From Moniliophthora roreri (taxonomy: Eukaryota > Basidiomycota > Agaricomycetes > Agaricales > Marasmiaceae), in assembly GCA_001466705.2 (NCBI GenBank), contig LATX02000183.1:186001-250000 (forward strand): DNA of 64,000 nucleotides. Reading direction: 5' to 3'. This document shows positions 47,697 through 58,212 of the stretch, piece by piece. Every line of letters begins with the position of its first letter. Position 1 is the stretch's first letter. A model generated the notes under the pieces. The model saw nothing but the letters and a program-made list of their open reading frames with translations, ran no database searches and was not told the DNA's origin. A program made the position numbers and the translations under genes.

Positions 47697-48943
47697 TTAG
47701 ATAGTCCGCTGCTGGCGCGATCAGCTGCCGAGTTCAAAACCATGATAGGTGATACGTACTTTAACGACGGACCACTGCACGAGTACGTTTTTGATTCGGT
47801 CGTTTAAAGACCGTTTGCAAAGATCGCAGGAGAGATGCTCGGCCAAAGGACGCAGCGCGGATTCCAGAAAGCTGGTAGACAGATCTAAAAATGGTTCAGG
47901 ATTGGAGCTTTTATGTAAATCAATAGACATACCGGGACGTGCGTCCCAAGCCAAATACGCTGAGGCTAGGGCCCAAGCCCTAGTCAACGTCTTCTGATCT
48001 GTGAAATCACACCATGGCGTGGGAGCATGCGGGTTTGGAGGTGGCAGCAAAAGCTGTATATATAGCATATTGTCAGCTAGTGTGTTGTCAACAGAACCAA
48101 ACTGAATGATACTGACTCGCTTCAACGCGTCGGAGCGACCGATATGAAGGAAGAATAAACGTCTGAGATACTTCGGTCCCATGCCTTCCGCGATCTCATC
48201 GGAGATGGTGGACAATGGTAAGGAGAGAAGGTGAGGCGAAGTTGAGACCGCAAGCTCATTCAAATCATGTTTGGATGCAAGAGTGTAGAGATCCAACGGA
48301 CACAGTGGGGCGTGCGAAAGGAGGAGAGTGAAGAGGGGTGATGTGGGAGTGATCTGTCTCCTGGGAACAATCCCATAGAATGAGAGTTGGTTGACAGCAG
48401 AGGCAAGGATGTCGAAAGAGGGAGAATAGTGTGCGCACGACATGCCGTAGACAACGTGCAAGATAATATTCAGGACCGGTGATTTTTCGTCAACATTTAT
48501 GACGAGGTTCTGCCAGGCGTCCTTGGATGAGATATCTGGTAATAATGACTGAAAACGATTGTCGGATGCTGCCAAGAGCAACTCTGAATGTACGTAGAAG
48601 AAGACGGAGTCGGAGGATAATAAAGCGATGTCTGGAGGAAAGGTATGGTTATTTGCGCCTGGATAAAAGGTAGTTGACACTGAAACAAGGACGTTGCCAT
48701 CTGACGGATCTTCTGCAATCGGAGAGCCTCCATGAGAGTTCTGACGAAAAGGATAAATGCGCTAAGAGTGAGCTGTGAAAAGCAAACTAATGGCCAGAGA
48801 CGCACTGGTGGAGTTGGAACCTGCAGAGTCGAGGATAGGCCATGCTTATCACCGCTGAAATTCGAATTTCTCTCCTCAAAGTCCGGGATGTTGTTCACCT
48901 GCTCCGAAAGCTGCAATACCGAGTCCCAATCAGTAGCTTCCAT
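47697..48943 (-). CDS. BTB/POZ-like protein (agaricomycete family)
   Basis: Two or three exons. Exon 1 (MEATDWDSVLQLSEQVNN...STLQVPTPP) joins NSHGGSPIAEDPSDGNVLVS by a 65-nt intron, restoring the frame. The fold then begins PPDIALLSSDSVFFYVHSEL, LLAASDNRFQSLLPDISS and LNIILHVVYGMSCAHYSPSF, a typical BTB pattern (D-x-x-F-x-V-H...L...S). A helical C-terminal half follows with PLCPLDLYTLASKHDLNELA, TLTRAWALASAYLAWDARPG and the Cys pair CDLCKRSL. The end is set by a gtacgt donor after VQWSVVK and a 51-nt intron giving RTI* at 47697; without it the frame stops at 47721. Function unknown; members are numerous in mushroom-forming fungi. Confidence 0.72.
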
Positions 48944-49348
48944 CGTCAATAATACTGTGAGGCAAAAAAATGAGCATTTTGCCTCGAATATTGCGAATAT
49001 CTGACCTTGGAGACGATGGGGAAGTGGCGGAAGGCAAGAAAGGTCTGCAAAAGGTCTGAACTCCTTGCGCGATTTGATGCTCTGACTAAGACCTACCACG
49101 CTCTCGTGTCCGAGTGTCTTAGAGGAATATGAATCATTTTAGCCGAAGCGAATGCATAAACCCTGCCCAAGTACAAGGCATGTGAAGAACGTCGTGGTAC
49201 GGTATTATGCAAACTACATATATACCTTGCCCGCCCATAGGCTCTTCTAGACTCAGTGCCTGTAGGTACCTTTAAACACCAGGGTCGGCACTGAATTTCT
49301 GGGTCAGAAATTTTATTTATGGTCCCAAATATAGTCCAAAATGTATTT

Positions 49349-49394
49349 TCTTTGTGACCCCGATAAGATTACTTTACTAGGCTATAATGGTCTC
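49349..49394 (-). repeat. Left copy of long inverted repeat
   Basis: Core matches, in inverted orientation, 52043-52089 with about 2 mismatches and 1 single-base gap over 46-47 nt (shared: GAGACCATTAT, GCCTAGTAAAGT, ATCTTATCGGGG, TCACAAAGA). Weaker similarity extends on both sides, to about 49311 and 49430, including a shared GGCAAATA block. Confidence 0.85.
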
Positions 49395-49710
49395 TGTTCT
49401 GGGACAGGAAAGGATTTATTTGCCCGCAGGATTGGCGCGCAGTTTCCCTATCGTTAATGAACGAGTAGGCTCGATCACCCGTAAGGAAAAGGGTTCGGAG
49501 AACTGGGCCCTTATCACACCAAACTCACTGGAATCAATGCCCCCTCTGTCAGAAAACAGCGCGATGTCATTGATGTCATCTGCGGTGATCACTTCAAAAG
49601 TTGGATCTCCTGTCAGCCCTCAATTTCCTTCAATACTTGTTTCCTTTCTTCGGCAACCTGAGGATCCTCATCACCATCATCCTCGCCGTCACAACAACCA
49701 CACCAGTCTA

Positions 49711-50218
49711 GGAAAAGAATCTGTTAGACAGATTTCAACCGGAGACGTATACTGATTCAATCACCCGCAACAAGGAGCAGGATACGGCAAACCAAAAGGT
49801 CACCAGAACCATGGAGTTTGAGGCGCCCCGAACTTCAAGTTGAAAAGCAGAAACGCTTTAGAACCGCCAGAAAGGCACAGAACATTTGTGTCATTTCTGA
49901 GATTACCGAAACGCAGCGTTTCAGTGGCAAATTTGGGTCGAATCTGTCTACCAGAAATTTTTCTATTGGCCCACGGCACCTGAATCAACTTCTTTCGGAA
50001 GACCAGAAATGTGCGCCGATTTCTTCCAATTCTGGAAGGGGTTCCTATATTTAGACTTGGCTTTTTGCCCCACCGAAATGCCTTTCCTTTCAGGCGTCAG
50101 GTCAGAAATTCTGAATCACCCAATTTCTGCAGTCATTTTCGGTTACCTTTTGTTCTGCCAGATCTCCGATGAATCAGGTGCGGTTTGCAGCTAAAATCTG
50201 TCTAACTGATTTTTTCCC
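49711..50218. mobile_element. MITE-like non-autonomous DNA element with terminal inverted repeats
   Basis: Ends 49711-49736 and 50193-50218 are inverted repeats of about 26 nt with few mismatches, centred on the exact block GTTAGACAGATTT / AAATCTGTCTAAC. The element is about 510 bp and AT-rich without a coding region. A third, partial copy of the TIR core (AATCTGTCTACC) lies at about 49939-49950, and CAGAAATT/AATTTCTG words recur inside. No clear target-site duplication is visible, so exact borders are uncertain. Confidence 0.55.
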
Positions 50219-50825
50219 CTCTCAATCGGTGTGAACCTCCAAATTCCTCATCATATCGGACTTCTCGCGGCTGATTGATGCAGGCAGCAGGATAGATCCC
50301 ATCCAAGAAAGATGGAAAAGGGTCTTGGTGAGGTTAGCTCCAGGGGAAAGAATGGTGATAGAATGGATGCCGGGACTCGGAATAGAGAGGGTGTTGGAGT
50401 TGAATATGACTCAGTGGGATGTGGCTGAGGGTTTTCATTACAGTATAATCGACGCCGACCTTTGGAGTCGAAGGAATCCTGCATTGTCCACACCTTGTAG
50501 TCAAGCTCTCCACGCCGGCAGTCACATTATCAATATCGTTTTGCAGGTCCGCAGGGTTGTGCCGTTTTCCCTGCCAATGTCCTAGCGGCGCGTTCATCAC
50601 TGTAGCAAGACGACGAAGGATGTTGACACCCGAAGCAATCATTGCTTCCATGTGCCTTATAGAAGACCGCGTTCAGCAAGAAAAGCGTCGGGTTCACGGT
50701 GAGTGCTCATCTCGATCCAAAAATTCAAGTGCGCTTGCAAGAGATCCACCTCCACACACCCTCTTTCCCATACACTGACTAGCCAGTTGTTCAGTATCAT
50801 TGTCCTGTCTTGTGTATTAGCAAAC

Positions 50826-51193
50826 TCAATCATCCAGCGGAAGGAAAGAGTTTGGAAAGAAGTCCACGTACACCATCTCCTTAGGCCACACACATTCAAG
50901 GTTATGGATCAGATGAAGCATTTCATGAGCGTATTTTGTTCTGAAAGCTCGGTGCCCAGATCTGAATCTCCTGCCTTCACCGAATTCATGTGTACAGTGC
51001 ACCTCGAAGAAAAGGACAGCATTCTCGAAAACGGCACCACCATGCCCCTTTCCCGCATCTCACTGACAACCTTGGTTCTTGCGAAATTATTGTAAATCTT
51101 TGCAGCATCATCTTGTAGCTGCCGGAACGAGATGACTGATTCCACATAGGATCTCAGCGACGGCTTCTTCGACACAAGTAGAATGCAGCGCAA
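50826..51193 (-). pseudogene. Possible hypothetical gene or gene remnant with HExxH motif
   Basis: A minus-strand frame (RVLRCILLVSKKPSLRSY, ISFRQLQDDAAKIYNNFART) can be joined by a 47-nt GT-AG intron to ENAVLFFEVHCTHEFGEGRR and KYAHEMLHLIHNLECVWPKE, which stops at 50826. HEMLH is an HExxH pattern, found in zinc metallopeptidases but also by chance. No ATG start could be placed with confidence and no family is recognised. It may continue in other exons toward 50250 or be a decayed copy. Confidence 0.3.
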
Positions 51194-51284
51194 GACTCTA
51201 TTGACACGTAGATGAGGTCCCGACAGATGGTAGGGGTAGGAAGGGAGGAGAGGGTGATTGGGAGGTGGTTACAGACCGGGAAAC

Positions 51285-51509
51285 ACTCTGGGTGAACTCT
51301 GGGTGAACTCGGCTGGCGGAACGACGAACGGCGTGACGTATGTCATCGCAGACCGCGTAGCGGTCTTCTGCGTGAAGTGCACCCCGCTGAGGCGCAAGAA
51401 GGTCCTTACAGTACCCTCAGCGGGAGCAGGTTAGAGGTTCGTGGTTAGCGGTTAGGTGATATGTATAAAAATCTATCATTAAGGGTACCCTCGTCTGTAA
51501 GTTACAGAC
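51285..51509. repeat. Cluster of short direct and inverted repeats
   Basis: In order: two tandem copies of ACTCTGGGTGA (51285-51306); a stem GACCGC-GTA-GCGGTC (51351-51365) extendable with a bulge to CGCA...TGCG; a 10-bp stem CCCGCTGAGG/CCTCAGCGGG (51383-51392 and 51415-51424, loop 22 nt); GGGTACCC (51483-51490); and an 8-bp near-perfect palindrome GTCTGTAA-G-TTACAGAC (51493-51509). Confidence 0.75.
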
Positions 51510-52042
51510 AGTGTTGTCGTTGGTGAGACTGCAAGCCTTGCCGGCTTTGCCAAAGTGAGTCATTTACATCCGCTATCTTCACTATCCTATCCATGGCCAC
51601 CCAAACCCCGGCTCGGATATCCATTAATGCCCACAAGCGCGCAACTGACCGCGCGCAACAAGGCCCGTTCCCAAAAATCTGAGCTGGAGCTCTTCGACAA
51701 CTGTCTCGTCTACTTCTCCGTTCCTTTTAGTGATAGACTCGTCAATGTTGAGAGAAGGAAGGGGATAGATCTGAGCTTTGTGGACCTCGATCTTATGGCT
51801 GTTGCTTCGTGACCAGAGACTCGTAAGCTTTCAAGCTTTCTTCTCTACTGGAACCACGCTTTGTTCGATCCTACACTTTTGACTCCTTTCCCCAAAATTC
51901 ATCCTGGCTGCTCGTTCATACTCGAACGGCGCGGAATAATCGCGCGGCACCCAGAAATACGATATATGAGAACACAAAGGTAACATTGACCCTTTCTAGG
52001 GGCCAAGAGCAGTTGTTTCCCCGGCAAATACATTTTAGAACG

Positions 52043-52089
52043 GAGACCATTATGGCCTAGTAAAGTGATCTTATCGGGGATCACAAAGA
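52043..52089 (+). repeat. Right copy of long inverted repeat
   Basis: Inverted partner of 49349-49394, about 2.65 kb away, ending just downstream of the DBP8 stop codon at 52143. Weaker similarity extends to about 52021 and 52130. Confidence 0.85.
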
Positions 52090-52142
52090 TGTTTTGGAAT
52101 AAAATTAGGATCATATATACAAAATCTCCCTCGATTTTTCCA

Positions 52143-54212
52143 CTACGATTTCCTCTTAAATTTCTGCCTGCGGATCTTTTCCCTTTTTCCAAAATCAGAG
52201 TCATGTAATTCCTGTTTGATTTCATTGTTCGTCAACAATGATTATAGTCGTTCATGAATCTCACCATATTAGCCAGTCGTTTAGCGCTCGAGACAGTGTT
52301 CAGCTTTTCTAAGACGGCATTTTCGGGTATCGGGTACTCTTCCAGTTTCGTCCCTTTTTAGTCGTTAATGAACGGATCTTGCGATAATCGATAAGAAGTG
52401 CCCACCAATACGACTCTCCACCTTGAGTATGCGTTCTTCATCTCTCTCCGTGACGAAACTCATGGCCACGCCACTTTGACCTGCACGAGCTGTCCTTCCT
52501 ACTCGATGCGTGTACTCTTCTGGTTCATTAGGCAGATCCCAATTGATGACCATTGCGACGTCGTCGATATCCAGACCACGGGCGCCTACATCAGTTGACA
52601 CTAGCACGGGCACTACACATGACCGAAACAAGGACAAGGACGTCAATCTCTCCCGCTGAGTCAACCTAGAATGCAGGGCTGTACTGCGGACCGACAGGAT
52701 TTTCAGGAGCGCAGTGACGTAGGCAGCTGTCCGTGCTCGGGCGCAGAAGATGATCGTTGGGGGTGGTTGCTTAATGGACTCCTCCTCCACCTGCTTCCTG
52801 CCTTTTTGACCGGTGCTATCTCTCTTTTTCGTTTGATGGGGTTCTGGAGGGGCACGTCGCATGCCGATCAGGCTCTCCGGAGGATTGCACAGCAGGTAAA
52901 AGAGGTAACTTTCTCGGACATGAGATGGTACCAGGAAATAGTATTGTTTGAGTGTGGACACGGTCTCAACCCTGTAGAGTGTATCGGTTGATATTCAGCG
53001 GTTAAGTTGAAGTAACGCACGTCTCCTTCATCCTATATATGAAGGGCCTCTCTTTACCTGGCCGAGGTGTGGCATTCGCCACCGATTCGATAGCAGATGA
53101 CATCGTTGCAGTAAAAAGACATGTTTGCCTTTCTTTCGGCAGAATGTTGAATAGGTACGACAAGTCCGATGAGAACGTCGAAGAAAGTAATCGGTCCGCT
53201 TCGTCAAGAACCTGTCTGTTCTATCAGAGGCTACTGTTCGGTATAAGGACAGAGAACTCACCAGAAACTTGACCCTAGATAGACTCCAGTCGTTTTTACC
53301 GCTCTTCAGATGATCTACCATGCGGCCTGGAGTCGCAACTACGACGTGAGGTCTGCTGTTTAATTCTAATGCCTGAGCAATCATGTCCATGCCTCCGACA
53401 ATCACAGCTGTCCGAATATTCATCGGGGACCCTAACACAGCGAATTGCTCAGATATCTGGAAAGCCAGCTCTCTGAATTGAACATTTAGCCCACTATCAC
53501 ATCGATAAGAGACGTACGTACCTCGTCGGTGTAAGAACTAACGCAAAAAGCCCATATGGGTCCACTGAAAGTTTTTGCAGTATTGGTAACGCGAAGGCAA
53601 TTGTTTTTCCAGAACCTGTCTTTGCATTTCCTACGCAATCATGTCCTAAAAGGTCTTAATGCATAAGAATGATGAGACGATCCACACAGCAACCTACTCA
53701 CCTGCCAGAAGCGGTGGTATGCAGGCAGCTTGCACTTCGGTTGGCGTATGAATGGATATTGATTGCAGTGCTTTACGGAGGGAAAGAGATATGCTCAGGG
53801 TAGCGAATGAACGATGTAATGAGACAGGTGGCTCTGTGACAGCAGAGGAATCGGAGGATGGTTTCGATGTGCTCTTTGGGGCAAGTTTTGGCTTGGATAT
53901 TGTTTTGTTCAACCTCAGCTCTATTCGGTTGACAACTGAGAAATGTCTCGTCTCTATATCGCTCTCATCTTCCTCCTCGTCCACATCCTCTTCATCGTCA
54001 TCTTTGTCTTGATTGTGCACTCCATCATCTTCCTCCTCGGTAGATACAGAGCTTCTTGATTCCCGTCCACTGTCTTCGTCCTCGGAGGATTCCTCACGGC
54101 GTAAGTGAGCGGAAGCTTCGAAGATTAAGTGTCTTCTATGCCTTTTTTGCGGGAGATCGTCCTGTCTGCGAAGTAGGTCGTCCGTAGTGAGGAAGCTCCG
54201 TTTCGGCGCCAT
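52143..54212 (-). CDS. DBP8: DEAD-box RNA helicase DBP8/DDX49
   Basis: Nucleolar helicase for 18S rRNA/40S biogenesis. Start at 54212 ([18 protein letters not shown]), then an acidic region ([19 protein letters not shown]). Q-motif region: [36 protein letters not shown]. On splicing, motif [10 protein letters not shown], motif Ia [28 protein letters not shown], motif II DEAD, motif III SAT (FTATMSS form), [17 protein letters not shown] and [13 protein letters not shown] can all be read. The C-terminal exons ([44 protein letters not shown]) are needed to give the usual basic end and place the stop at 52143; a longer frame without them would end early in an unrelated tail. About nine exons. Confidence 0.93.
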
Positions 54213-54325
54213 GGAGGAAGGGAAAAAATGGGCGTCTATTTTGACTGATGCTTCAGTAATACCACTCGGGTATATGTCGGGCATGGAAATCGTATAAAAG
54301 GCTAGTTCATGGGTGACTATTCTCC

Positions 54326-54893
54326 ATGCCTGGAACGAAAACAATCACCCCATTTACTGCCCAGCTCGTCACTTTCGAGACTGACTTGTCGCCCGAACAA
54401 GTTGTTTCCCGTCTCGACGAGCAGCTTCGCAGACCCGACTCCGCGCGTTTGATACCCTTGCTATCCTCCGCGACGTCAAAGGATGCTTTGGAAAAGGGTT
54501 TAAAGGAAATTTCGCAGGGTAACGACTTCATGTGGGTTTTTGATCAACTTTCAGTCACATTTCCATTCACGACCTTGACCGGTCAGGTATTTCTTGTCCA
54601 TGCAGCACGATACATGGTTGAAGCTATACGACGATAACGCCCCTTTTATCGCCGTCTACACCATAGGCAACCCGACTATTGCCCAGGGCATCATGAAGCA
54701 CGACAGGCGTGCAGCATACAACATTCCGCCTCGGTTATTGGTTCTCGAGAAGGAAGATCGTACAGGAACACAGCTCATATATCATCTTCCCTCTTCGGTC
54801 ATGGTGCTCGACGACAGTAATACAGAGCTCACAGCCAACGTCAAAGCCTTGGATAAGAAATTGGACCAACTGATGGTTGAAGTAACGAAGTGA
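54326..54893 (+). CDS. Small DUF302-like protein
   Basis: Two exons. Exon 1, MPGTKTITPFTAQLVTFETD, LSPEQVVSRLDEQLRRPDS and ALEKGLKEISQGNDFM, joins YFLSMQHDTWLKLYDDNAPF. It then has AVYTIGNPTIAQGIMKHDRR, YNIPPRLLVLEKEDRTGTQL and IYHLPSSVMVLDD, and a short helical end. The order (alpha-beta, then NIPPRLLVLE... and YHLPSS) resembles the DUF302 fold of unknown function, found in bacteria and fungi, where it may bind a small ligand. Length about 170 residues. The start is only about 113 bp from the divergent DBP8 start. The family call is by eye and moderate. Confidence 0.72.
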
Positions 54894-55019
54894 TTGCTAG
54901 ATTGGTAGAGATACAAAGGCAGTGCTGATGGAAAGTCTATGTACAATGTGCTATGATACGAACCGATGACCAAAGGGATGAAAGATTGTTTCGCGTGCAT
55001 TCGTCTATGTGTCGTAAAA

Positions 55020-56434
55020 TTAAGCATTTTGATCATGAGATTCTTCCCTCCAGGTATATTCGATGGTTGCATCGTATTCGTAAGGATTAAACTGGAAAGT
55101 TGGAACTTCCGAGTAACTATGAGTCGGATATAGGGGATACGGGTGCGAATCGATCATTGGAGTCTCTTGCGGGTTAGCACCCACAGATTGAGAAACGAGA
55201 AATGGAGACTGGAAAGCGTTCACGGCGCCGTTAAGAGTGTCGGGAGTCGGACTGTACCGGATCAAAGACGGAATGACCTCATTGAATATCATTCCTCTAG
55301 GATTGGGACAGTGAAATTGTGGGATGGGGGCATAGATGGGCTATATTATGCATCAATACAATAACATGAAGGGCATCGAAGACTATTAGACTCACTGCTT
55401 CTATGTCTAGGGCGCCAATGTATTGAGCTAGTTCGATATCTGAAGAAGGCGCCGATGGAGCTACTGAAGAAGGTTCTGATGAGGGCTGAGGCGAAAGCTG
55501 ATTAAAATAGGAAGTTGCCATCGAGTCCTCAGTGCTGAGAGTAGCTGGTGGCAACGTCTGTCCGCGGTCCTCGAAGTAATGTGGCACGGATGGGCAAGGG
55601 AACTCCATAGGCATGGATCCATTGTCATACTCGCGAGGCAAGAAAGAAAGCGGCTGAAGCGGTGGAGGCGTCATAGGCGACGGGAGAGGCGTGGGCGAGG
55701 ATTCTGGCGAGCTGTCCATTCCAGAAGGTATGTCGTCTACATGTTCGAAACGCCTCGCCTTCCTCGTCTGACGGCGGTGAGTAGGTTGAGCAGGGCCCGA
55801 AATTTGCATGTACTTCTCCCGAAGAGCGCGTACTCTGTCCTTAGATTCGACAACATCATTTCTCCCCTTGCCCTTCTTGGAAATACCCTTTGGTGCGGGT
55901 GCAAACTTGTAGTCGGGATACTTGAGCTGATGCTCGCGAAACTTCTCCGCCGCCTTGATCTGCCACTCTTTCCTCTCCTCCTCTTTGAGCAAGTTCCAGC
56001 ATTCACCTGCGACGCAACTGAGAGTTTGCTGACGATGCTCGACGTTTTTAGGTATGCGCCCGTTCTTGATCAGGTCGGAGCGGAAGAGCATGAATGCATT
56101 GGGAGGGCGTGGGATGCGCTTGGGCTTTGGCGCCACAGGCTCGGGTGAAGGTGGACAAGAGAGGGCCGGCATTGGGAGAGGAAGTAAGGTTGGGAGGTTA
56201 GGTGGCTCCGGAGCCGAATGACCAGGTTCATCACCTTGCGATTGGTCGCGGAAAGACCTGGCAAGACGAACGCCAGAAAGAGAGGGGAAGCCGTGTCGTT
56301 CGGGAAATGGAGATGTCTGAGAGCAATCGTTTCCGCACAATGGATCTGGGCAATACAGAGGGTTCGCTAAAGATTGTAATGGTCAGAATACACGACTTGA
56401 AACGAGACAGGACAAACGTACTGTTGTGTTTCAT
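55020..56434 (-). CDS. HMG-box transcription factor (MATA_HMG type)
   Basis: Three exons. Exon 1 is only MKHN plus one base, joined to TNPLYCPDPLCGNDCSQTS. The single HMG box reads PRPPNAFMLFRSDLIKNGRI, EHRQQTLSCVAGECWNLLKE and EERKEWQIKAAEKFREHQLK, then YPDYKF, with the conserved aromatic and basic residues of the MATA/sox type. The C-terminal half is Pro/Ser-rich (SPESSPTPLPSPMTPPPLQP) and suits activation. The last intron joins LDIEA to PIYAPIPQFHCPNPRG at the right phase. Basidiomycete genes of this kind include the mating-response regulator Prf1 and other sexual or developmental factors; this one cannot be assigned further. A TATAA-like site (minus strand, about 56479-56488) lies 45-55 bp upstream of the start. 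Confidence 0.85.
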
Positions 56435-56871
56435 CCCGTTGCTGTGAACGTTTGAATCGATGTCGCGGCGGGAACTCCTTATATAAAAGCATCGTGTATT
56501 TGAGTTGACGTTTGCACCGTAGTGAAAGGGTTGAAGCTTGATTCCTGAGAGTATGAAAGGGCTAAGCGCATGTTGAAAGGGCCGGAACGGGCCAAAATGG
56601 CAGATGAAAGGAAGGAACGGGACTTTGCGGGACCACGTTGCAGGCCATCAGCAGCGTGGTGATGTGTGACTCGGAGGATTCAGACAACTGACTTGTAAAC
56701 TTCATCGATCCACAGACACGAGATGTACATGAGGCGGAACCATGTCCTCAAGACGTTGGATGTGAGGCGGGACGCGTCGCAAAAGTGAACATGAGGCGAA
56801 AGCCGGCGGAAGACGTGTCACGTACAAATTCAACAGGTCTTCATTTCTAAAATCTATAGCTGGTGACACGT
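56435..56871. promoter_or_regulatory. Spacer and promoter of the HMG-box gene
   Basis: About 440 bp between the same-strand HMG-box and SUA5 genes. On the minus strand TTTTATATAA at about 56479-56488 is a TATA-like element near the HMG-box start. Nothing else recognised. Confidence 0.4.
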
Positions 56872-58155
56872 CTAGAAGGATACCCAAATCGATTCTGACG
56901 CGGCTTTGCGCACGCGATTCATGACCGCCAGACCCTCCTCGGTCTCTTCTACCTCTTCTGTTATAATAAGATGAACACCTTCACGCTCCAGTGTGAACAG
57001 GCCGTCAAATAATCGTCGAGCAGTGACCGAGGGCTTGGACTTGGGGCCCAATTCGAAACGGTGCCATTCGACTCCGTCAATGGCCGGTAGAGAGTATGTC
57101 CCCAAGGGCGAATCCACTAGTGCCATGATGCCAATTTTGATCGGAGATTCCGATCCAAGCGTCTGCTTCAGCGAAGCAAAATATGAGGTCGCGTCGGTAG
57201 GACGTACGTCCTTGGGGGATGGTGTGACCGTCATGAGCAAAGTGACGGGAGCAGCTGGCGAATAATGTCTGTATTTCATGCCCGGGGTTGTAGGCGCTGC
57301 TTCAAGTTCTGCATCTCGGTAATCTCGACGGTGCACTAGGACCTGGGGAATTGGTATGCCATCGGCCATTTCTTCCTCCAATGCCTTCTGGATATCTTCA
57401 ACTGTGACACCTCCCGGCCTCAATACACGAATGTTCCCATCTTCGTGTAGCCCGTCTACCACTGTGCTTTCCAATCCTACACCGCAAGGACCACCGTCCA
57501 ATATGTATGTGAGTTTTGATCCTAGGTCACTAAAAACATGCTCGGCACTTGTCGGACTGGGTTTCCCGGAAGAGTTTGCACTGGGTGCAGCAATGGGAGC
57601 ATTGGTAAGAGCGATCAAAGCTCTCGCTATAGGATGTGAAGGCATTCGAATCGCAACAGTGGGCTGCTGGGCGGTTATGATAGAGGGGACAATTTTTGCA
57701 TCTCTAGGGAACAAGAGGGTCAGTCCTCCAGGCCAGAAGCGCTTCATAAGAATGGAATACGATGGAGGCATTGTAAATGAAGGTGGAATGAGGGAATTGA
57801 GCATTTGAAGGGATGATACATGGACTATCAAAGGATTATCGGGAGGCCGACCCTTGGTGGAGAATATGCGAGAGGCGGCAGAATCATTTAGAGCAAGAGC
57901 TCCCAATCCATACACGGTTTCTGTGGGAAACGCGATTGGCTGGGAATTTTGGAGATGCTGGGCAGCCAACTGAAGTGAGCGCTCGGTTTCGAGTGACGAT
58001 ATCTCTGGCTGGCCAGAAGAGTCAAAGGAAACGGATGTGTGATCGCAAGTGAGGATCTGTGCAGAAGACATCGAGTTCAATGTCGGTTGTAAGGTCCCGA
58101 AAGGTCGAAACCGAAAAGATTTGAGTGACTCGGAGAGGTTGGAAAAAAACTTCAT
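56872..58155 (-). CDS. SUA5: Threonylcarbamoyl-AMP synthase (SUA5/YrdC)
   Basis: Makes L-threonylcarbamoyladenylate for t6A37 modification of ANN-decoding tRNAs. A single uninterrupted frame of 427 residues, unusual in this intron-dense window. YrdC domain: AFPTETVYGLGALALND, IFSTKGRPPDNPLIVHV, PGGLTLLFPRDA, VAIRMPSHPIARALI, APIAAPSANSSGKPSPT and LDGGPCGVGLESTVVDG. A SUA5 C-terminal domain follows, with AAPTTPGMKYRHYSPAAPVT. The KxR...SxN core residues are present. The first Met (MKFFSNLSESLKSFRFR) gives an Arg/Lys-rich N-terminus that could serve as a mitochondrial signal; an internal Met at residue 29 (MSSAQILTCD) would give a cytosolic form. Dual localisation by alternative start is inferred, not shown. 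Confidence 0.95.
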   Translation of the reverse strand: MKFFSNLSESLKSFRFRPFGTLQPTLNSMSSAQILTCDHTSVSFDSSGQPEISSLETERSLQLAAQHLQNSQPIAFPTETVYGLGALALNDSAASRIFSTKGRPPDNPLIVHVSSLQMLNSLIPPSFTMPPSYSILMKRFWPGGLTLLFPRDAKIVPSIITAQQPTVAIRMPSHPIARALIALTNAPIAAPSANSSGKPSPTSAEHVFSDLGSKLTYILDGGPCGVGLESTVVDGLHEDGNIRVLRPGGVTVEDIQKALEEEMADGIPIPQVLVHRRDYRDAELEAAPTTPGMKYRHYSPAAPVTLLMTVTPSPKDVRPTDATSYFASLKQTLGSESPIKIGIMALVDSPLGTYSLPAIDGVEWHRFELGPKSKPSVTARRLFDGLFTLEREGVHLIITEEVEETEEGLAVMNRVRKAASESIWVSF

Positions 58156-58212
58156 GGATTACTAAGAAAAGCGCTGGTACTCGCACCAAATACTTCATCG
58201 CCAGTGCATGCC

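Larger units (their letters stand above)
48944..52142. other. Gene-poor, repeat-bearing region
   Basis: Largest gap in the window (3.2 kb). It holds the BTB promoter, a MITE-like element with terminal inverted repeats (49711-50218), two inverted copies of an older repeat (49349-49394 and 52043-52089), a cluster of hairpins (51285-51509), and on the minus strand a possible broken or hypothetical gene (50826-51193). No transposase, reverse transcriptase or other recognisable domain was found. Confidence 0.6.

Noticed and set aside
49381..49755. Plus-strand 122-residue frame in the repeat island
   Set aside because: Crosses the repeat and the left TIR of the MITE-like element and has no protein-like conservation.
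51555..51812. Plus-strand 85-residue frame downstream of the hairpin cluster, and a nested MATQTPARIS frame
   Set aside because: No family similarity and no neighbouring exon that fits. Left as noncoding.
54782..55072. Minus-strand frame opposite the DUF302-like gene
   Set aside because: Mirrors coding sequence of the plus-strand gene and lacks its own features.
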